A stretch of DNA of 14,386 nucleotides from Methylotenera_A sp046594885 (GTDB lineage Bacteria; Pseudomonadota; Gammaproteobacteria; Burkholderiales; Methylophilaceae), in contig JBKJRD010000064.1 of the NCBI GenBank assembly GCA_046594885.1, positions 1 through 14,386 of the forward strand, read 5' to 3'. Of this stretch, positions 1-7,840 are shown piece after piece. A program made the position numbers and the translations under genes. The notes beneath the pieces are model-generated. The model did no database searches, had not been told where the DNA came from, and saw nothing but the letters and a program-made list of their open reading frames with translations. Position 1 is the first letter of the stretch, and every line of letters starts with the position of its first letter.

Positions 1-422
1 TTAAGCAGATTGCCAGTTGGGCTGCCACCTTTAGCTGACAGGTTAGTCCAGTAAATACTATGCAGAATATGGCTAGACAGAGCGTATGCCAGTTCTTTCT
101 CGTGATGTTTTACCAAACTAAAATCACCCGATTCGCGTGCTAGCGCTAGCGCAGACTCTGCCTTGTTGGCTGCGGCTACCGCGGGCTTATGGTGAAAATT
201 GTAATGTAACTCAACTGTACGCGCATCAATTGCAGGTTCCAATGCATCATAGGCGTAAGGTAAAGGCTGTAACACATATTGCCCTGCGCTATCTGTTAAT
301 TGGTCACTAAAAGGCGACTTTTGACTTTGTTGCTCTTTTGCCTGCGATACTTTGCTGGTAAGTGCAATCGCTCCAATCACTGCTGCGGTATTTTGTATAA
401 AATCTCTGCGAGTAGTCATCAT
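1..422 (-). CDS. Tat-exported Fe/Mn superoxide dismutase, partial (C-terminus beyond left edge)
   Basis: This is the N-terminal 140 codons of an iron/manganese superoxide dismutase, which converts superoxide to oxygen and hydrogen peroxide. Residues 3-29 form a twin-arginine signal (TTRRDFIQ, then a hydrophobic stretch, then SQA before KE), so the enzyme is probably exported folded to the periplasm. The SOD N-domain follows: LPYAYDALEPAID (54-66), ELHYNFHH (71-78) with H73 as the first metal ligand, and ILHSIYW (119-125) with H121 as the second. GGSPTG (132-137) marks the start of the C-terminal domain. The remaining Asp and His ligands lie outside the window, so Fe versus Mn cannot be judged. 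Two adjacent ATGs (422 and 419) are possible starts. The first overlaps the purB stop codon (ATGA), which suggests translational coupling, and GAAAG lies just upstream inside the purB tail. The family call is firm; export is inferred from the signal. Confidence 0.88.
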   Translation of the reverse strand, partial: MMTTRRDFIQNTAAVIGAIALTSKVSQAKEQQSQKSPFSDQLTDSAGQYVLQPLPYAYDALEPAIDARTVELHYNFHHKPAVAAANKAESALALARESGDFSLVKHHEKELAYALSSHILHSIYWTNLSAKGGSPTGNLL

Positions 423-1804
423 TTATCTTTCATACAAACGTTATTTGCTAACTCTGCCGCCTTACCAATATAACTAGCAGGCGTCATTTCCAGCAATAAT
501 TGCTTCGCCTGTGCAGGAATTTTTAAGCCGCCAATAAAATCATGCAATGAAGCTTTGTTAATGCCGCCTTTGCCGCGCGTGAGTTCTTTTAACTGCTCGT
601 ACGGGTTTTCAATGCCATATCGACGCATCACGGTTTGAATCGGTTCTGCCAGCACTTCCCAGCTGTTATCTAAATCATCAAGAAGTTTTACAGTGTTAAT
701 TTCTAATTTATTTAAACCGCGCAAGCAAGAATCATAACCCAATAAGGTATAGCCGAATGCCACACCCATATTTCTGAGCACGGTAGAATCGGTTAAATCG
801 CGCTGCCAGCGCGAGATGGGTAGCTTTTCTGCCATGTGACGCAACACTGCGTTGGCTAAACCCAAATTGCCTTCTGAGTTTTCGAAATCAATTGGATTGA
901 CTTTGTGCGGCATGGTGGATGAGCCGATTTCGCCTGCTTTGACTTTTTGTTTGAAATAACCCACCGAAATGTAACCCCAGATATCGCGATTTAAATCAAT
1001 TAAAATGGTGTTAATGCGCGCTAAAGTGTCAAACAACTCTGCCATATAGTCATGTGGCTCAATCTGAATGGTCATTGGGTTATAAGTTAAGCCTAAATTT
1101 TGCACAAATTTTTGCGCAAAACTTTCCCAATCAAAATCTGGGTATGCAGATAAATGCGCGTTAAAATTACCAACTGCGCCATTCATTTTGCCCAGTATTT
1201 CGTTGTTAACTAATTGTTTTTGCTGACGTTGCAAGCGATAAACCACGTTTGCTAATTCTTTGCCCATGGTGGTTGGCGAAGCGGTTTGGCCATGCGTACG
1301 CGACAGCATCGGTTGGTCAGCAAGCTGATGACTTAACTCAGTTAAGCGTGCAATTAAATCGGCTAAAAATGGCAGCATCACCGCATCACGTGCGTACTTT
1401 AGCATCAAGCCATGCGATAAATTGTTAATATCTTCTGAAGTGCAAGCGAAGTGGATAAATTCACTGGCTTTTTTGATCTCAGGGTTACTATCAAATTTTT
1501 CTTTAAGCCAATATTCCAGTGCTTTTACATCATGATTAGTGCGCGCTTCAATGGCTTTAACTTGGGCTGCATCAGCTTCAGAAAAGTTTTTGATCGCCGC
1601 GTCAAGTTCTTGAATGGTATCCGCGCTGAAAGGTGCAATTTCGTCTAATTCTTTGGCGGCACTTAACGCTTTTAACCACTCAATTTCTACCCAAGCGCGG
1701 TGTTTAATTAGCGCATATTCACTAAAATAAGGACGTAGCGCATCTAATTTGGTTTGGTAGCGACCATCTAATGGAGATAGCGCGTTGAGTGCAGTGAGCG
1801 ACAT
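419..1804 (-). CDS. purB: Adenylosuccinate lyase
   Basis: This enzyme of purine biosynthesis (461 aa) releases fumarate from SAICAR and from adenylosuccinate in the cytosol. It belongs to the fumarase/aspartase superfamily. The superfamily signature GSSTMPHKVNP spans residues 294-304, with the mobile-loop catalytic serine at S295/S296. SRTHGQ (168-173) holds the catalytic histidine H171, and TSEDINN (122-128) and NHDV (90-93) are further substrate-site motifs. The length and the N-terminus MSLTALNALSPLDGRY match the long, E. coli-type PurB. The ATG at 1804 has only a weak ribosome site (GAAAG). The gene does not belong functionally to the propionate operon: 111 bp separate it from prpD, and a weak candidate promoter sits in that gap. 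Its stop codon overlaps the start of the exported superoxide dismutase. Confidence 0.97.
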   Translation of the reverse strand: MSLTALNALSPLDGRYQTKLDALRPYFSEYALIKHRAWVEIEWLKALSAAKELDEIAPFSADTIQELDAAIKNFSEADAAQVKAIEARTNHDVKALEYWLKEKFDSNPEIKKASEFIHFACTSEDINNLSHGLMLKYARDAVMLPFLADLIARLTELSHQLADQPMLSRTHGQTASPTTMGKELANVVYRLQRQQKQLVNNEILGKMNGAVGNFNAHLSAYPDFDWESFAQKFVQNLGLTYNPMTIQIEPHDYMAELFDTLARINTILIDLNRDIWGYISVGYFKQKVKAGEIGSSTMPHKVNPIDFENSEGNLGLANAVLRHMAEKLPISRWQRDLTDSTVLRNMGVAFGYTLLGYDSCLRGLNKLEINTVKLLDDLDNSWEVLAEPIQTVMRRYGIENPYEQLKELTRGKGGINKASLHDFIGGLKIPAQAKQLLLEMTPASYIGKAAELANNVCMKDK

Positions 1805-1849
1805 AACTAGCTTTCGCGAAATTTATATAGTGCGGTTTAATAAACCATT

Positions 1850-1877
1850 ATTTTACCCTAAATTTGCTGTAGTTAAA
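1850..1877 (-). promoter_or_regulatory. Weak candidate purB promoter
   Basis: In the 111-bp gap between prpD and purB, the minus strand has TAAAAT (1850-1855, 5 of 6 matches to the -10 consensus) and TTTAAC (1872-1877, 4 of 6 to -35) with a 16-bp spacer. Transcription would start near 1843. A small perfect palindrome, GGTTTA-A-TAAACC (1834-1846), would then lie in the leader about 30 nt before the purB start. AT-rich sequence gives such matches by chance, so this is only a candidate. Confidence 0.28.
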
Positions 1878-1915
1878 TTGAGGGCAATAGTTATGTCGTT
1901 TGCATGGATGCTTAT

Positions 1916-3376
1916 TTACAAGGCCAACATATCTACAAAAGCATTAACAGGCGTGGCTTCTAACTTTGTTTGATCTAAGCAAAGCGCCAAAATATCGGCT
2001 TGTTTTTTTGCATCAAAGCGCCGTGCTAAATTCACTTTAAATTTTTTCACTAATTCAGGAATGCCCTCATTACGGCGACGGCGATGGCCGATGGGGTATT
2101 CCACCGCGATATTGTTTGATTGCGTGCCGTCTTTAAAAAACACCTGCATCGCGTTGGCTATTGAGCGTTTTTCTGGGTCGTGATAATCGGTTGTATATTC
2201 AGCTTTTTCTACACAACTCATTTTGGCGCGAATCGCGTCAATGCGTGGGTCGGCGGCGACTGCATCTTCATAATCCAGTGCTGTTAAATTGCCTTTAATC
2301 AAGCCTATGGCTGCCATATATTGAATGCAATGGTCGCGGTCAGCAGGGTTATCCAGCGGCCCAGTTTTATCAATAATGCGAATGGCAGATTCATGGGTGA
2401 TGATGACGATTTGTTCTATTTGCGCGATTTGTTCTAAAGTTTGGATTTTTGCGCCAATTTGAGTGTTAAGTTGAATCGCGCACTCCACTGCGGTTTGCGC
2501 ATGAAACTCAGCAGGGAAGCTAATTTTAAATAGCACTTGCTCCATCACATAGCTGCCGTAATCACGCTGAAATTTAAAGGTATTACCTTTAAAAAGCACG
2601 TCGTAAAAGCCCCATGTTTTTGCGGTTAAAGCACTTGGGTAGCCCATTTCACCTTGCATCGTCATCCAAGCTAAACGCACTGCGCGTGAAGTCGCATCGC
2701 CCGCCGCCCATGATTTTCGTGAACCAGTATTAGGGCTGTGGCGATAAGTGCGTAAGCTTTGGCCATCGACAAATGCGTTTGAAACGGCGTTGATAATATC
2801 TTGTTTATTGCCGCCTAACAATTTTGTTACCACTGCGGTTGAGGCGATTTTGACTAAAATCACATGATCTAAACCCACGCGATTAAAGCTATTTTCAAGT
2901 GCCAAAACACCTTGAATTTCATGCGCTTTAATCATGGCGGTTAGCACATCTCGAACAGTAAGCGCTGCTTTGCCTTGTGCAATATTTTTGCGCGAAATAT
3001 AGTCGGCCACCGCCAAAATACCGCCCAAATTATCCGATGGATGCCCCCATTCTGCGGCTAACCAAGTGTCGTTAAAATCTAACCAGCGAATCATTGCCCC
3101 GATGTTGAATGCCGCTAGAATTGGGTCTAATTGATAAGATGTACCAGGCACTTTTGCGCCATTTGGTACGATTGTGCCAGCAATCACTGGCCCTAATAAT
3201 TTGGTGCAAGCAGGGTAGTCCAGTGCTTCAAAACCACAACCCAAAGTATCCATTAAACAGTTGCGCGCGGTGTCAAATGCCTCGTCAGAGTTAATTTCAA
3301 AATCAGCCACATAGTTGGCAATATCAACTATGACTTGGTCGGGCGCGGGTCTAACATTGGAAATATAGACTGACAT
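1916..3376 (-). CDS. prpD: 2-Methylcitrate dehydratase
   Basis: PrpD (486 aa) dehydrates 2-methylcitrate to cis-2-methylaconitate in the cytosolic methylcitrate cycle. The protein has the full length of the MmgE/PrpD family (E. coli PrpD is about 483 aa). The family core RWLDFNDTWLAAEWGHPSDN covers residues 97-116, preceded by LMDTLGCGFEAL (41-52). The start ATG at 3376 has AAAGG about nine bases upstream. It is the last gene of the minus-strand run, 177 bp after prpC, and that gap holds a repeat-like element and an AT-rich palindrome. A PrpD-type enzyme here means the AcnD/PrpF variant is not required for this step. The following hydration to 2-methylisocitrate needs an aconitase, which is not in the window. 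I see no sign of damage. The assignment rests on whole-length family similarity. Confidence 0.95.
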   Translation of the reverse strand: MSVYISNVRPAPDQVIVDIANYVADFEINSDEAFDTARNCLMDTLGCGFEALDYPACTKLLGPVIAGTIVPNGAKVPGTSYQLDPILAAFNIGAMIRWLDFNDTWLAAEWGHPSDNLGGILAVADYISRKNIAQGKAALTVRDVLTAMIKAHEIQGVLALENSFNRVGLDHVILVKIASTAVVTKLLGGNKQDIINAVSNAFVDGQSLRTYRHSPNTGSRKSWAAGDATSRAVRLAWMTMQGEMGYPSALTAKTWGFYDVLFKGNTFKFQRDYGSYVMEQVLFKISFPAEFHAQTAVECAIQLNTQIGAKIQTLEQIAQIEQIVIITHESAIRIIDKTGPLDNPADRDHCIQYMAAIGLIKGNLTALDYEDAVAADPRIDAIRAKMSCVEKAEYTTDYHDPEKRSIANAMQVFFKDGTQSNNIAVEYPIGHRRRRNEGIPELVKKFKVNLARRFDAKKQADILALCLDQTKLEATPVNAFVDMLAL

Positions 3377-3421
3377 TATTAATTACCTTTATCAATTATT
3401 TTATAAGCGAATTACATAGTT

Positions 3422-3494
3422 ACGCGGTGCTCAAAATCCTCATGTACTTTGTATACCTTCCGGTTTTTGCGCTTCGTGCGCCTCGCACTTCATC
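3422..3494. repeat. Candidate dispersed intergenic repeat with imperfect dyad
   Basis: The prpC-prpD gap (3377-3553) contains a GC-richer block with internal symmetry. AAAATCC (3433-3439) faces CCGGTTTTT (3460-3468) around TAC/GTA, forming an imperfect hairpin. Beside it is a tight stem, GCGC-TTCGT-GCGC (3469-3481). From memory, blocks with this wording (CTCAAAATCCTCATGTAC followed by a GGTTTTTG-like half) recur between genes in betaproteobacterial genomes. That is recall and was not checked. Only one copy lies in this window. It could be a REP-like element or part of an mRNA-stability or attenuation structure within the operon. Confidence 0.45.
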
Positions 3495-3532
3495 TTTTAA
3501 AATAAGTGCTAAAGGCAATTAAACCAAATTAC

Positions 3533-3557
3533 TTAAGTTTTTAATCTAAAAACTTAA
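3533..3557. other. AT-rich perfect hairpin at the prpC stop codon
   Basis: A 10-bp perfect inverted repeat (TTAAGTTTTT and AAAAACTTAA) with a 5-base loop includes the prpC stop codon (3554-3556). On the minus-strand transcript it is not followed by a U-tract, so it does not look like a standard terminator. Being AT-only apart from one G-C pair, it would fold weakly. A similar palindrome sits on the stop codon of the 342-aa CitE-like gene (5690-5716). Confidence 0.45.
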
Positions 3558-4702
3558 CGGTTTTTTAGGGGTAAAAAATCTCGATTGGCAGGGCCGATAT
3601 ATTGCGCATTTGGGCGAATAATTTTGTTATCAATGCGTTGCTCGATGACGTGAGCAACCCAGCCGCTCGTGCGTGAAATCACAAATATTGGTGTAAACAT
3701 GGCGGTTGGAATACCCAGCATATGATAGCTGGATGCACTGTACCAATCTAAATTGGGGAACATTTTTTTCTCGCGCCACATAACATCTTCAATACGTGAA
3801 GAAACATTAAAAAGCGTCATATTTCCGTTATCTTCTGATAACTTCTGTGAAACTGCTTTAATTGATTCATTACGTGGGTCGGCAATTGTATAAACAGGAT
3901 GGCCAAAACCGATGATAATTTCTTTTTTTGCTATGCGTGCCAACATATCTGCTTCGGCTTCATCAGCATTTTTATAACGCGCAATAATTTCCATCGCCGC
4001 TTCATTGGCACCACCATGTTTTGCGCCACGTAATGCGCCAATTGCGCCGGTAATGCAGCTATGCATATCAGATAAAGTGCCTGCAATCACGCGTGCAGCA
4101 AAGGTTGATGCATTAAATTCATGCTCTGCATAAAGCACCAATGAGGTGTTCATGGCATTTATGTGTAATTGGCTAGGCGTTTTTCCATGCAAAACATGTA
4201 AAAAATGCGCAGCAATACTGTCATCATCGGTTTCTACACTGACGCGTTTGCCGTGATGGCTAAAATGATACCAATACAGCAAAATAGAGCCAAAACAGGC
4301 GATTAGCCTGTCACCTAAATCTTGTGCGGCTTTGGTGTTGCGGTCTGCTGTTTCTGGTTCTAAAGTGCCTAGCATAGAGCAAGCAGTGCGCATCACGTCC
4401 ATAGGGTGCGTGTTTTGTGGAATTTGTTCTAAAACCGTTTTAAGCTCAAGGGGTATCGTGCGTAACTGTTTGAGTTTTGCATGATAAGCACTTAGTTGCA
4501 GCTGATTAGGCAATTCGCCGTGAATTAACAAGTAAGCTACTTCTTCAAATGTAGCCTGTTTCGCCAGCTCAATAATATCGTAACCGCGATAATGCAAATC
4601 GTTGCCGGTATGGCCCACCGTACAAATGGCCGTTGTGCCAGCAGTAACACCCGCAAGCGCTACGCCTTTTTTCTTTTTAGGTGCTTCGGTTACATTTTCC
4701 AT
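3554..4702 (-). CDS. prpC: 2-Methylcitrate synthase
   Basis: PrpC (382 aa) condenses propionyl-CoA with oxaloacetate to 2-methylcitrate and so commits propionyl-CoA to the methylcitrate cycle. It is a citrate-synthase fold protein of the short, 370-390-aa prokaryotic class typical of PrpC. The catalytic triad is visible: H229 in AKHGGANE (228-235), H268 in GFGHPVY (265-271) and D319 in NLDWYSA (317-323). The CoA-side motif SRTSGWVAH follows at 343-351. The N-terminus GTTAICTVG (22-30) and LHYRGYDI (36-43) also fit PrpC. An upstream TTG at 4717 would extend the frame, but that TTG begins the sequence TTGGAGAG, which reads better as the Shine-Dalgarno site for the ATG at 4702; I therefore start there. 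The gene lies 51 bp after prpB. PrpC usually keeps some citrate synthase activity, so this enzyme might also use acetyl-CoA. Confidence 0.95.
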   Translation of the reverse strand: MENVTEAPKKKKGVALAGVTAGTTAICTVGHTGNDLHYRGYDIIELAKQATFEEVAYLLIHGELPNQLQLSAYHAKLKQLRTIPLELKTVLEQIPQNTHPMDVMRTACSMLGTLEPETADRNTKAAQDLGDRLIACFGSILLYWYHFSHHGKRVSVETDDDSIAAHFLHVLHGKTPSQLHINAMNTSLVLYAEHEFNASTFAARVIAGTLSDMHSCITGAIGALRGAKHGGANEAAMEIIARYKNADEAEADMLARIAKKEIIIGFGHPVYTIADPRNESIKAVSQKLSEDNGNMTLFNVSSRIEDVMWREKKMFPNLDWYSASSYHMLGIPTAMFTPIFVISRTSGWVAHVIEQRIDNKIIRPNAQYIGPANRDFLPLKNR

Positions 4703-4753
4703 GCGTTTTCTCTCCAAATATGCACTGACGCAATACTTAACCCGTTTTTTTGA

Positions 4754-5641
4754 TCAACTTTTTTCTGGTTTAAATAAAGCATCTAATTTTTGTTCAAACG
4801 CGTGATAACCCAAGTGTTCGTAAAGCTCTGCGCGCGTTTGCATTAAGTGCAGCACATTTTTTTGTGTGCCTTCTTTGCGCATCGTTTCATAAACGGTTAA
4901 TGCGGCTTGATTCATGGCGCGGAAAGCGGAAAGCGGATATAGCACCATGCTCACATCTGCAGTACGCAGCTCATCAACCGTAAATAAAGGCGTGCTGCCA
5001 AACTCGGTAATGTTAGCCAATACGGGCACTTTCACTGCCGCGGCAAATTGTTTGTACATGTCGAGCTCAGTAATCGCTTCAGGGAAAATCATATCCGCGC
5101 CCGCTTCAACACAAGCGCAGGCGCGGTCGATAGCCGATTGCAAACCCTCAACGGCAAGCGCATCAGTGCGCGCCATCACTACAAAGTCATCGTAAGGTTT
5201 TGCATCCACGGCCGCTTTTACGCGATCTACCATTTCGTCCAAACTAACAATGGCTTTATTAGGGCGATGACCACAGCGCTTGGACGAAACTTGATCTTCA
5301 ATATGTACCGCCGCTGCGCCCGCTTTTGCGATAGCTTTTACAGAGCGCGCAATATTAAATGCGCCACCCCAGCCAGTATCGATATCTACTAATAATGGCG
5401 TATCCACCGCATCGGTAATGCGGCGCACATCAATCAATACATCTTCTAAAGTTGATATGCCTAAATCGGGCAAGCCTAACGAGCCAGCGGCCACGCCGCC
5501 GCCAGATAAATAAAGGGCTTTAAAGCCTGATTGAGTGGCAAGCATAGCGTGGTAAGCACTAATTGCACCGATAATTTGCAGCGGTTTTTCAGCTTGTAAT
5601 GCAGCCCGAAAAAGTGCGCCTGGTAAGATTGGTTGAGTCAT
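4754..5641 (-). CDS. prpB: 2-Methylisocitrate lyase
   Basis: PrpB (295 aa) cleaves 2-methylisocitrate to pyruvate and succinate, the last step of the methylcitrate cycle. It is a PEP mutase/isocitrate lyase-superfamily barrel. The lyase signature KRCGH spans residues 121-125 with catalytic C123. Metal-site residues are D86 and D88 in VDIDTGWGG and E115 in HIEDQ, and SGGGVAA (46-52) is the substrate loop. These positions and the length match E. coli PrpB (296 aa), which separates it from the longer isocitrate lyases. The ATG at 5641 is preceded by AGAG, a weak ribosome site. The gene stands between the 342-aa CitE-like gene (70 bp upstream) and prpC (51 bp downstream), within one co-directional run. 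The succinate it produces is the likely substrate for the sdhCDAB genes at the right end of the window. Confidence 0.96.
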   Translation of the reverse strand: MTQPILPGALFRAALQAEKPLQIIGAISAYHAMLATQSGFKALYLSGGGVAAGSLGLPDLGISTLEDVLIDVRRITDAVDTPLLVDIDTGWGGAFNIARSVKAIAKAGAAAVHIEDQVSSKRCGHRPNKAIVSLDEMVDRVKAAVDAKPYDDFVVMARTDALAVEGLQSAIDRACACVEAGADMIFPEAITELDMYKQFAAAVKVPVLANITEFGSTPLFTVDELRTADVSMVLYPLSAFRAMNQAALTVYETMRKEGTQKNVLHLMQTRAELYEHLGYHAFEQKLDALFKPEKS

Positions 5642-5689
5642 TTTTACTCTAATTTAAGGGTTAACTAATTGAATTGGGTTGCTTTATTG

Positions 5690-5716
5690 TTTAGTTAACT
5701 GAATCAGTTAACTAAA
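5690..5716. other. 27-bp perfect palindrome at the stop of the 342-aa CitE-like gene
   Basis: The arms TTTAGTTAACTGA and TCAGTTAACTAAA are exact reverse complements around a single central A (5703). The left half as read on the minus strand includes the TAG stop codon at 5712-5714. GTTAACTAA occurs again as a direct repeat at 5660-5668, between this palindrome and prpB. On the minus strand the stem is preceded, not followed, by a T-run, so it is not a standard intrinsic terminator for the operon. It could be a DNA-binding site, an mRNA processing or stabilising hairpin, or a part-time terminator. Confidence 0.6.
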
Positions 5717-6740
5717 AAAAAGCGATATTCGATTCATCTGAAATCGCCACGCCAGTTAATTTGGCTTTTTGCAGCACTTCCCAAAAGTAACGATAAGTCG
5801 CTCTGTCATGCAGCTCGCCTGCATATTGAATCGGCCCCCAATTCGCTGTTTGTGCGGCAAGCAGAATGTTGGCGGCATCTGTTACTTCGTCAAAATTCGG
5901 TTTCATCGCGTCCACAATGGCTTGAATTTGCGTTGGGTAAATGCTCCACATACGCATAAAGCCAAACTCATTGCGCGCGCGGCTGGCGTCAGAATAGGTG
6001 GTTTCCACATTTTTTAAATCTAGCGTCACGTTATGTGCTGGCACCAAACCATTTGCCAGCGCGGCTGAAGCTACTTCTGTTTTGGCACGTGCCAATAAGC
6101 GATGTTCAAATTGACCAGGACTGCGCATGGCAGACGCTGGAATCGCGCCGTGATGCGCGCTGACAAAATCCATCAAGCCAAAATCCAGCACTTGCACCCA
6201 AGGCAATTTGGCAATTTCATGCACTTGATTCAAGGCGCCGTGGGTTTCAATCAGAATATGCACAGGAATCACCCGCTCAACGCCATTAAAAGTCGCGGTT
6301 TTTTGAATATAGGCAATCATTTCACTGGCTTGGTTTAAGCTGGTACATTTTGGAATAGTGATATAGCTTAATATGCGGCCACAGCCACCCACTAAAATAT
6401 CAATATCTTGTTTCCAAGCAGCATGTGTGTAGTCGTGTATGCGTGCGCCAGCCATTTTGTGCACGTTGGCAGCGCTATTTAAAATACGCACAATCATTTG
6501 CGCATGATCGCGCTCTTGCCCGCTGGCTGCGCCATCTTCGCAATCGCAGGTAATATCAAACACAGGTCCAGGCGCGTTTGGATTATTGGCATCTTGTAAA
6601 CCAAGTGCTTTTAAAATCAATTTTTCGCTACCCGCAAAATGTTCACAAGCGGGAATCAGCGGAAACGGTTTTTCGCCACCAAATAGCGCGTCGTTCGGGT
6701 GTACCTTGCTGAGTAATTGGGCATTTAAAATATCAGTCAT
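5712..6740 (-). CDS. CitE-like CoA-ester lyase, 342 aa (beta-methylmalyl-/citramalyl-CoA lyase candidate)
   Basis: This is an HpcH/HpaI-aldolase-family enzyme of the citrate-lyase-beta/malyl-CoA lyase group. It probably cleaves or forms a 3-hydroxy-3-carboxy-type acyl-CoA such as beta-methylmalyl-CoA (to propionyl-CoA and glyoxylate), malyl-CoA or citramalyl-CoA. The signature residues are intact: DCEDGA (66-71), GARIHD (98-103) with R100, the PK pair P130-K131, LIETHG (163-168) with probable metal ligand E165, and GLMDF (188-192) with probable ligand D191. It is longer than usual CitE proteins (about 290 aa), with an extended C-terminal part (300-342) containing WGPIQYAGELHDRATYRYFW. Its start ATG overlaps the mch stop (ATGA), and GGAAG inside the mch tail supplies the ribosome site, so the two are translationally coupled. 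Of the two CitE-like proteins here, this one looks catalytically complete. The exact substrate cannot be read from sequence. Confidence 0.82.
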   Translation of the reverse strand: MTDILNAQLLSKVHPNDALFGGEKPFPLIPACEHFAGSEKLILKALGLQDANNPNAPGPVFDITCDCEDGAASGQERDHAQMIVRILNSAANVHKMAGARIHDYTHAAWKQDIDILVGGCGRILSYITIPKCTSLNQASEMIAYIQKTATFNGVERVIPVHILIETHGALNQVHEIAKLPWVQVLDFGLMDFVSAHHGAIPASAMRSPGQFEHRLLARAKTEVASAALANGLVPAHNVTLDLKNVETTYSDASRARNEFGFMRMWSIYPTQIQAIVDAMKPNFDEVTDAANILLAAQTANWGPIQYAGELHDRATYRYFWEVLQKAKLTGVAISDESNIAFF

Positions 6741-7819
6741 GATTGACTTCCTTTTCGTGGTATTAGTACCGTGTAATCTAAATCCAGCACCACATTCGGA
6801 TGATAGCTTTTTTCTGTTTTAAACGCTGTTAAGTCAGCTGGCGAGATGTTTTTCATACCAACCATGCGCAATCTTAAGGCAGCAAAATCGTCGTTATTTA
6901 AATTCCACTTATCTAATACTTGCGTTGCACAATAAATGGTATCGCCAGCAAATGTTGGGTTTGCGTGTGTGCCTGCATTAATCGCCAGTATAGAAATGGC
7001 GTTTTCCAGCCCCTCATAACTTAAAGCGCGGCACATTGAGATGATTACGCCACCATAGACCAAACGTTTGCCATAGTTTGAATTTTTCATCATCAATGCA
7101 TCAAAATGCAAACGCGCATTGTTTTGGTAAAGATGCGTTGCAAGCGAGTGATCACTATCGTTAATCGTTAAGCCAGCTAAGTGATTAATCCTCTCGCCTA
7201 TTTGATAGTCATCCCAAAAATAATTTCCACCGGTGGCAGCACTATCAAAGCTTTTCGCAGGGCCCACTTTTGCTAAGCTTAAATTTTCTGCCGCAACAAA
7301 GCTCGGTAATTCAGGCACAATCGTTTGTGGCGCAGGTGCGTCTAAGTTGTTTTTATGCTGCTCATGTTTATGAATCATGACCCAGCGTACCCAGCTTAAA
7401 ACAGGTTGATTATGTTGGTTAACTGCGCTTGAGCGCACCCAAACCACACCGGTTTTCCCACTGGAGTTTTGTTTTAAACCAATCACCTGGCTAGATGTAG
7501 AAAGTGTATCACCCACAAAAACTGGCGCAATAAAGCGCACATCCGCATAACCTAAATTGGCTACCGCATTGACTGAAATATCGGGTACAGTTTTGCCAAA
7601 TGCAATATGAAACGCCATCAAATCGTCTACAGGCGCATTTTTATAACCTAAGCTTTGCGCAAAAGGTTCGCTGCAATGCAGCGGATTACGCGAACCATAC
7701 AATCCAATATAGAGTGAGCAATCGCCAGCAGTAATAGTACGCGGGGTGGCGTGCTGAATCACTTCATTGAGTGTGAAGTCTTCAAAAAGTCGGCCGTTAT
7801 CGGTTTTTGTGGCGTGCAT
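6737..7819 (-). CDS. mch: Mesaconyl-CoA hydratase (beta-methylmalyl-CoA dehydratase), MaoC-like
   Basis: This 360-aa protein has two MaoC-like hotdog halves (about 10-150 and 205-355). It is the architecture and length of mesaconyl-CoA hydratase, which interconverts mesaconyl-CoA and beta-methylmalyl-CoA in the ethylmalonyl-CoA pathway and the 3-hydroxypropionate bicycle. Stretches that resemble known Mch sequences, from memory, are NGRLFEDF (8-15), AFHIAFGKTVPDIS (69-82), NAVANLGYA (84-92), and SGKTGVVWVR (120-129) followed by VLSWVRWVMI (140-149). GLYGSRNPLH (39-48) and the DSDHSLATHLYQ segment (221-232) correspond to the hydratase motifs of the two halves. A GTG at 7828 extends the frame, but GAG lies eight bases before the ATG at 7819, so I use that start. 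It is flanked by two CitE-like genes: 21 bp after the first and overlapping the second by four bases. An itaconyl-CoA-type hydratase is the main alternative. Confidence 0.85.
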   Translation of the reverse strand: MHATKTDNGRLFEDFTLNEVIQHATPRTITAGDCSLYIGLYGSRNPLHCSEPFAQSLGYKNAPVDDLMAFHIAFGKTVPDISVNAVANLGYADVRFIAPVFVGDTLSTSSQVIGLKQNSSGKTGVVWVRSSAVNQHNQPVLSWVRWVMIHKHEQHKNNLDAPAPQTIVPELPSFVAAENLSLAKVGPAKSFDSAATGGNYFWDDYQIGERINHLAGLTINDSDHSLATHLYQNNARLHFDALMMKNSNYGKRLVYGGVIISMCRALSYEGLENAISILAINAGTHANPTFAGDTIYCATQVLDKWNLNNDDFAALRLRMVGMKNISPADLTAFKTEKSYHPNVVLDLDYTVLIPRKGSQS

Positions 7820-7840
7820 GTTTGTCACTCAAAATAAATG

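Noticed and set aside
5048..5392. A 114-codon open frame on the plus strand inside prpB
   Set aside because: It is opposite the conserved PrpB barrel, which includes the KRCGH active site, and has no ribosome site or family features.
5690..5716. Intrinsic terminator of the minus-strand operon
   Set aside because: The stem is almost all A-T and the T-run lies on the upstream side; prpB follows only about 50 bases later with no new convincing promoter.
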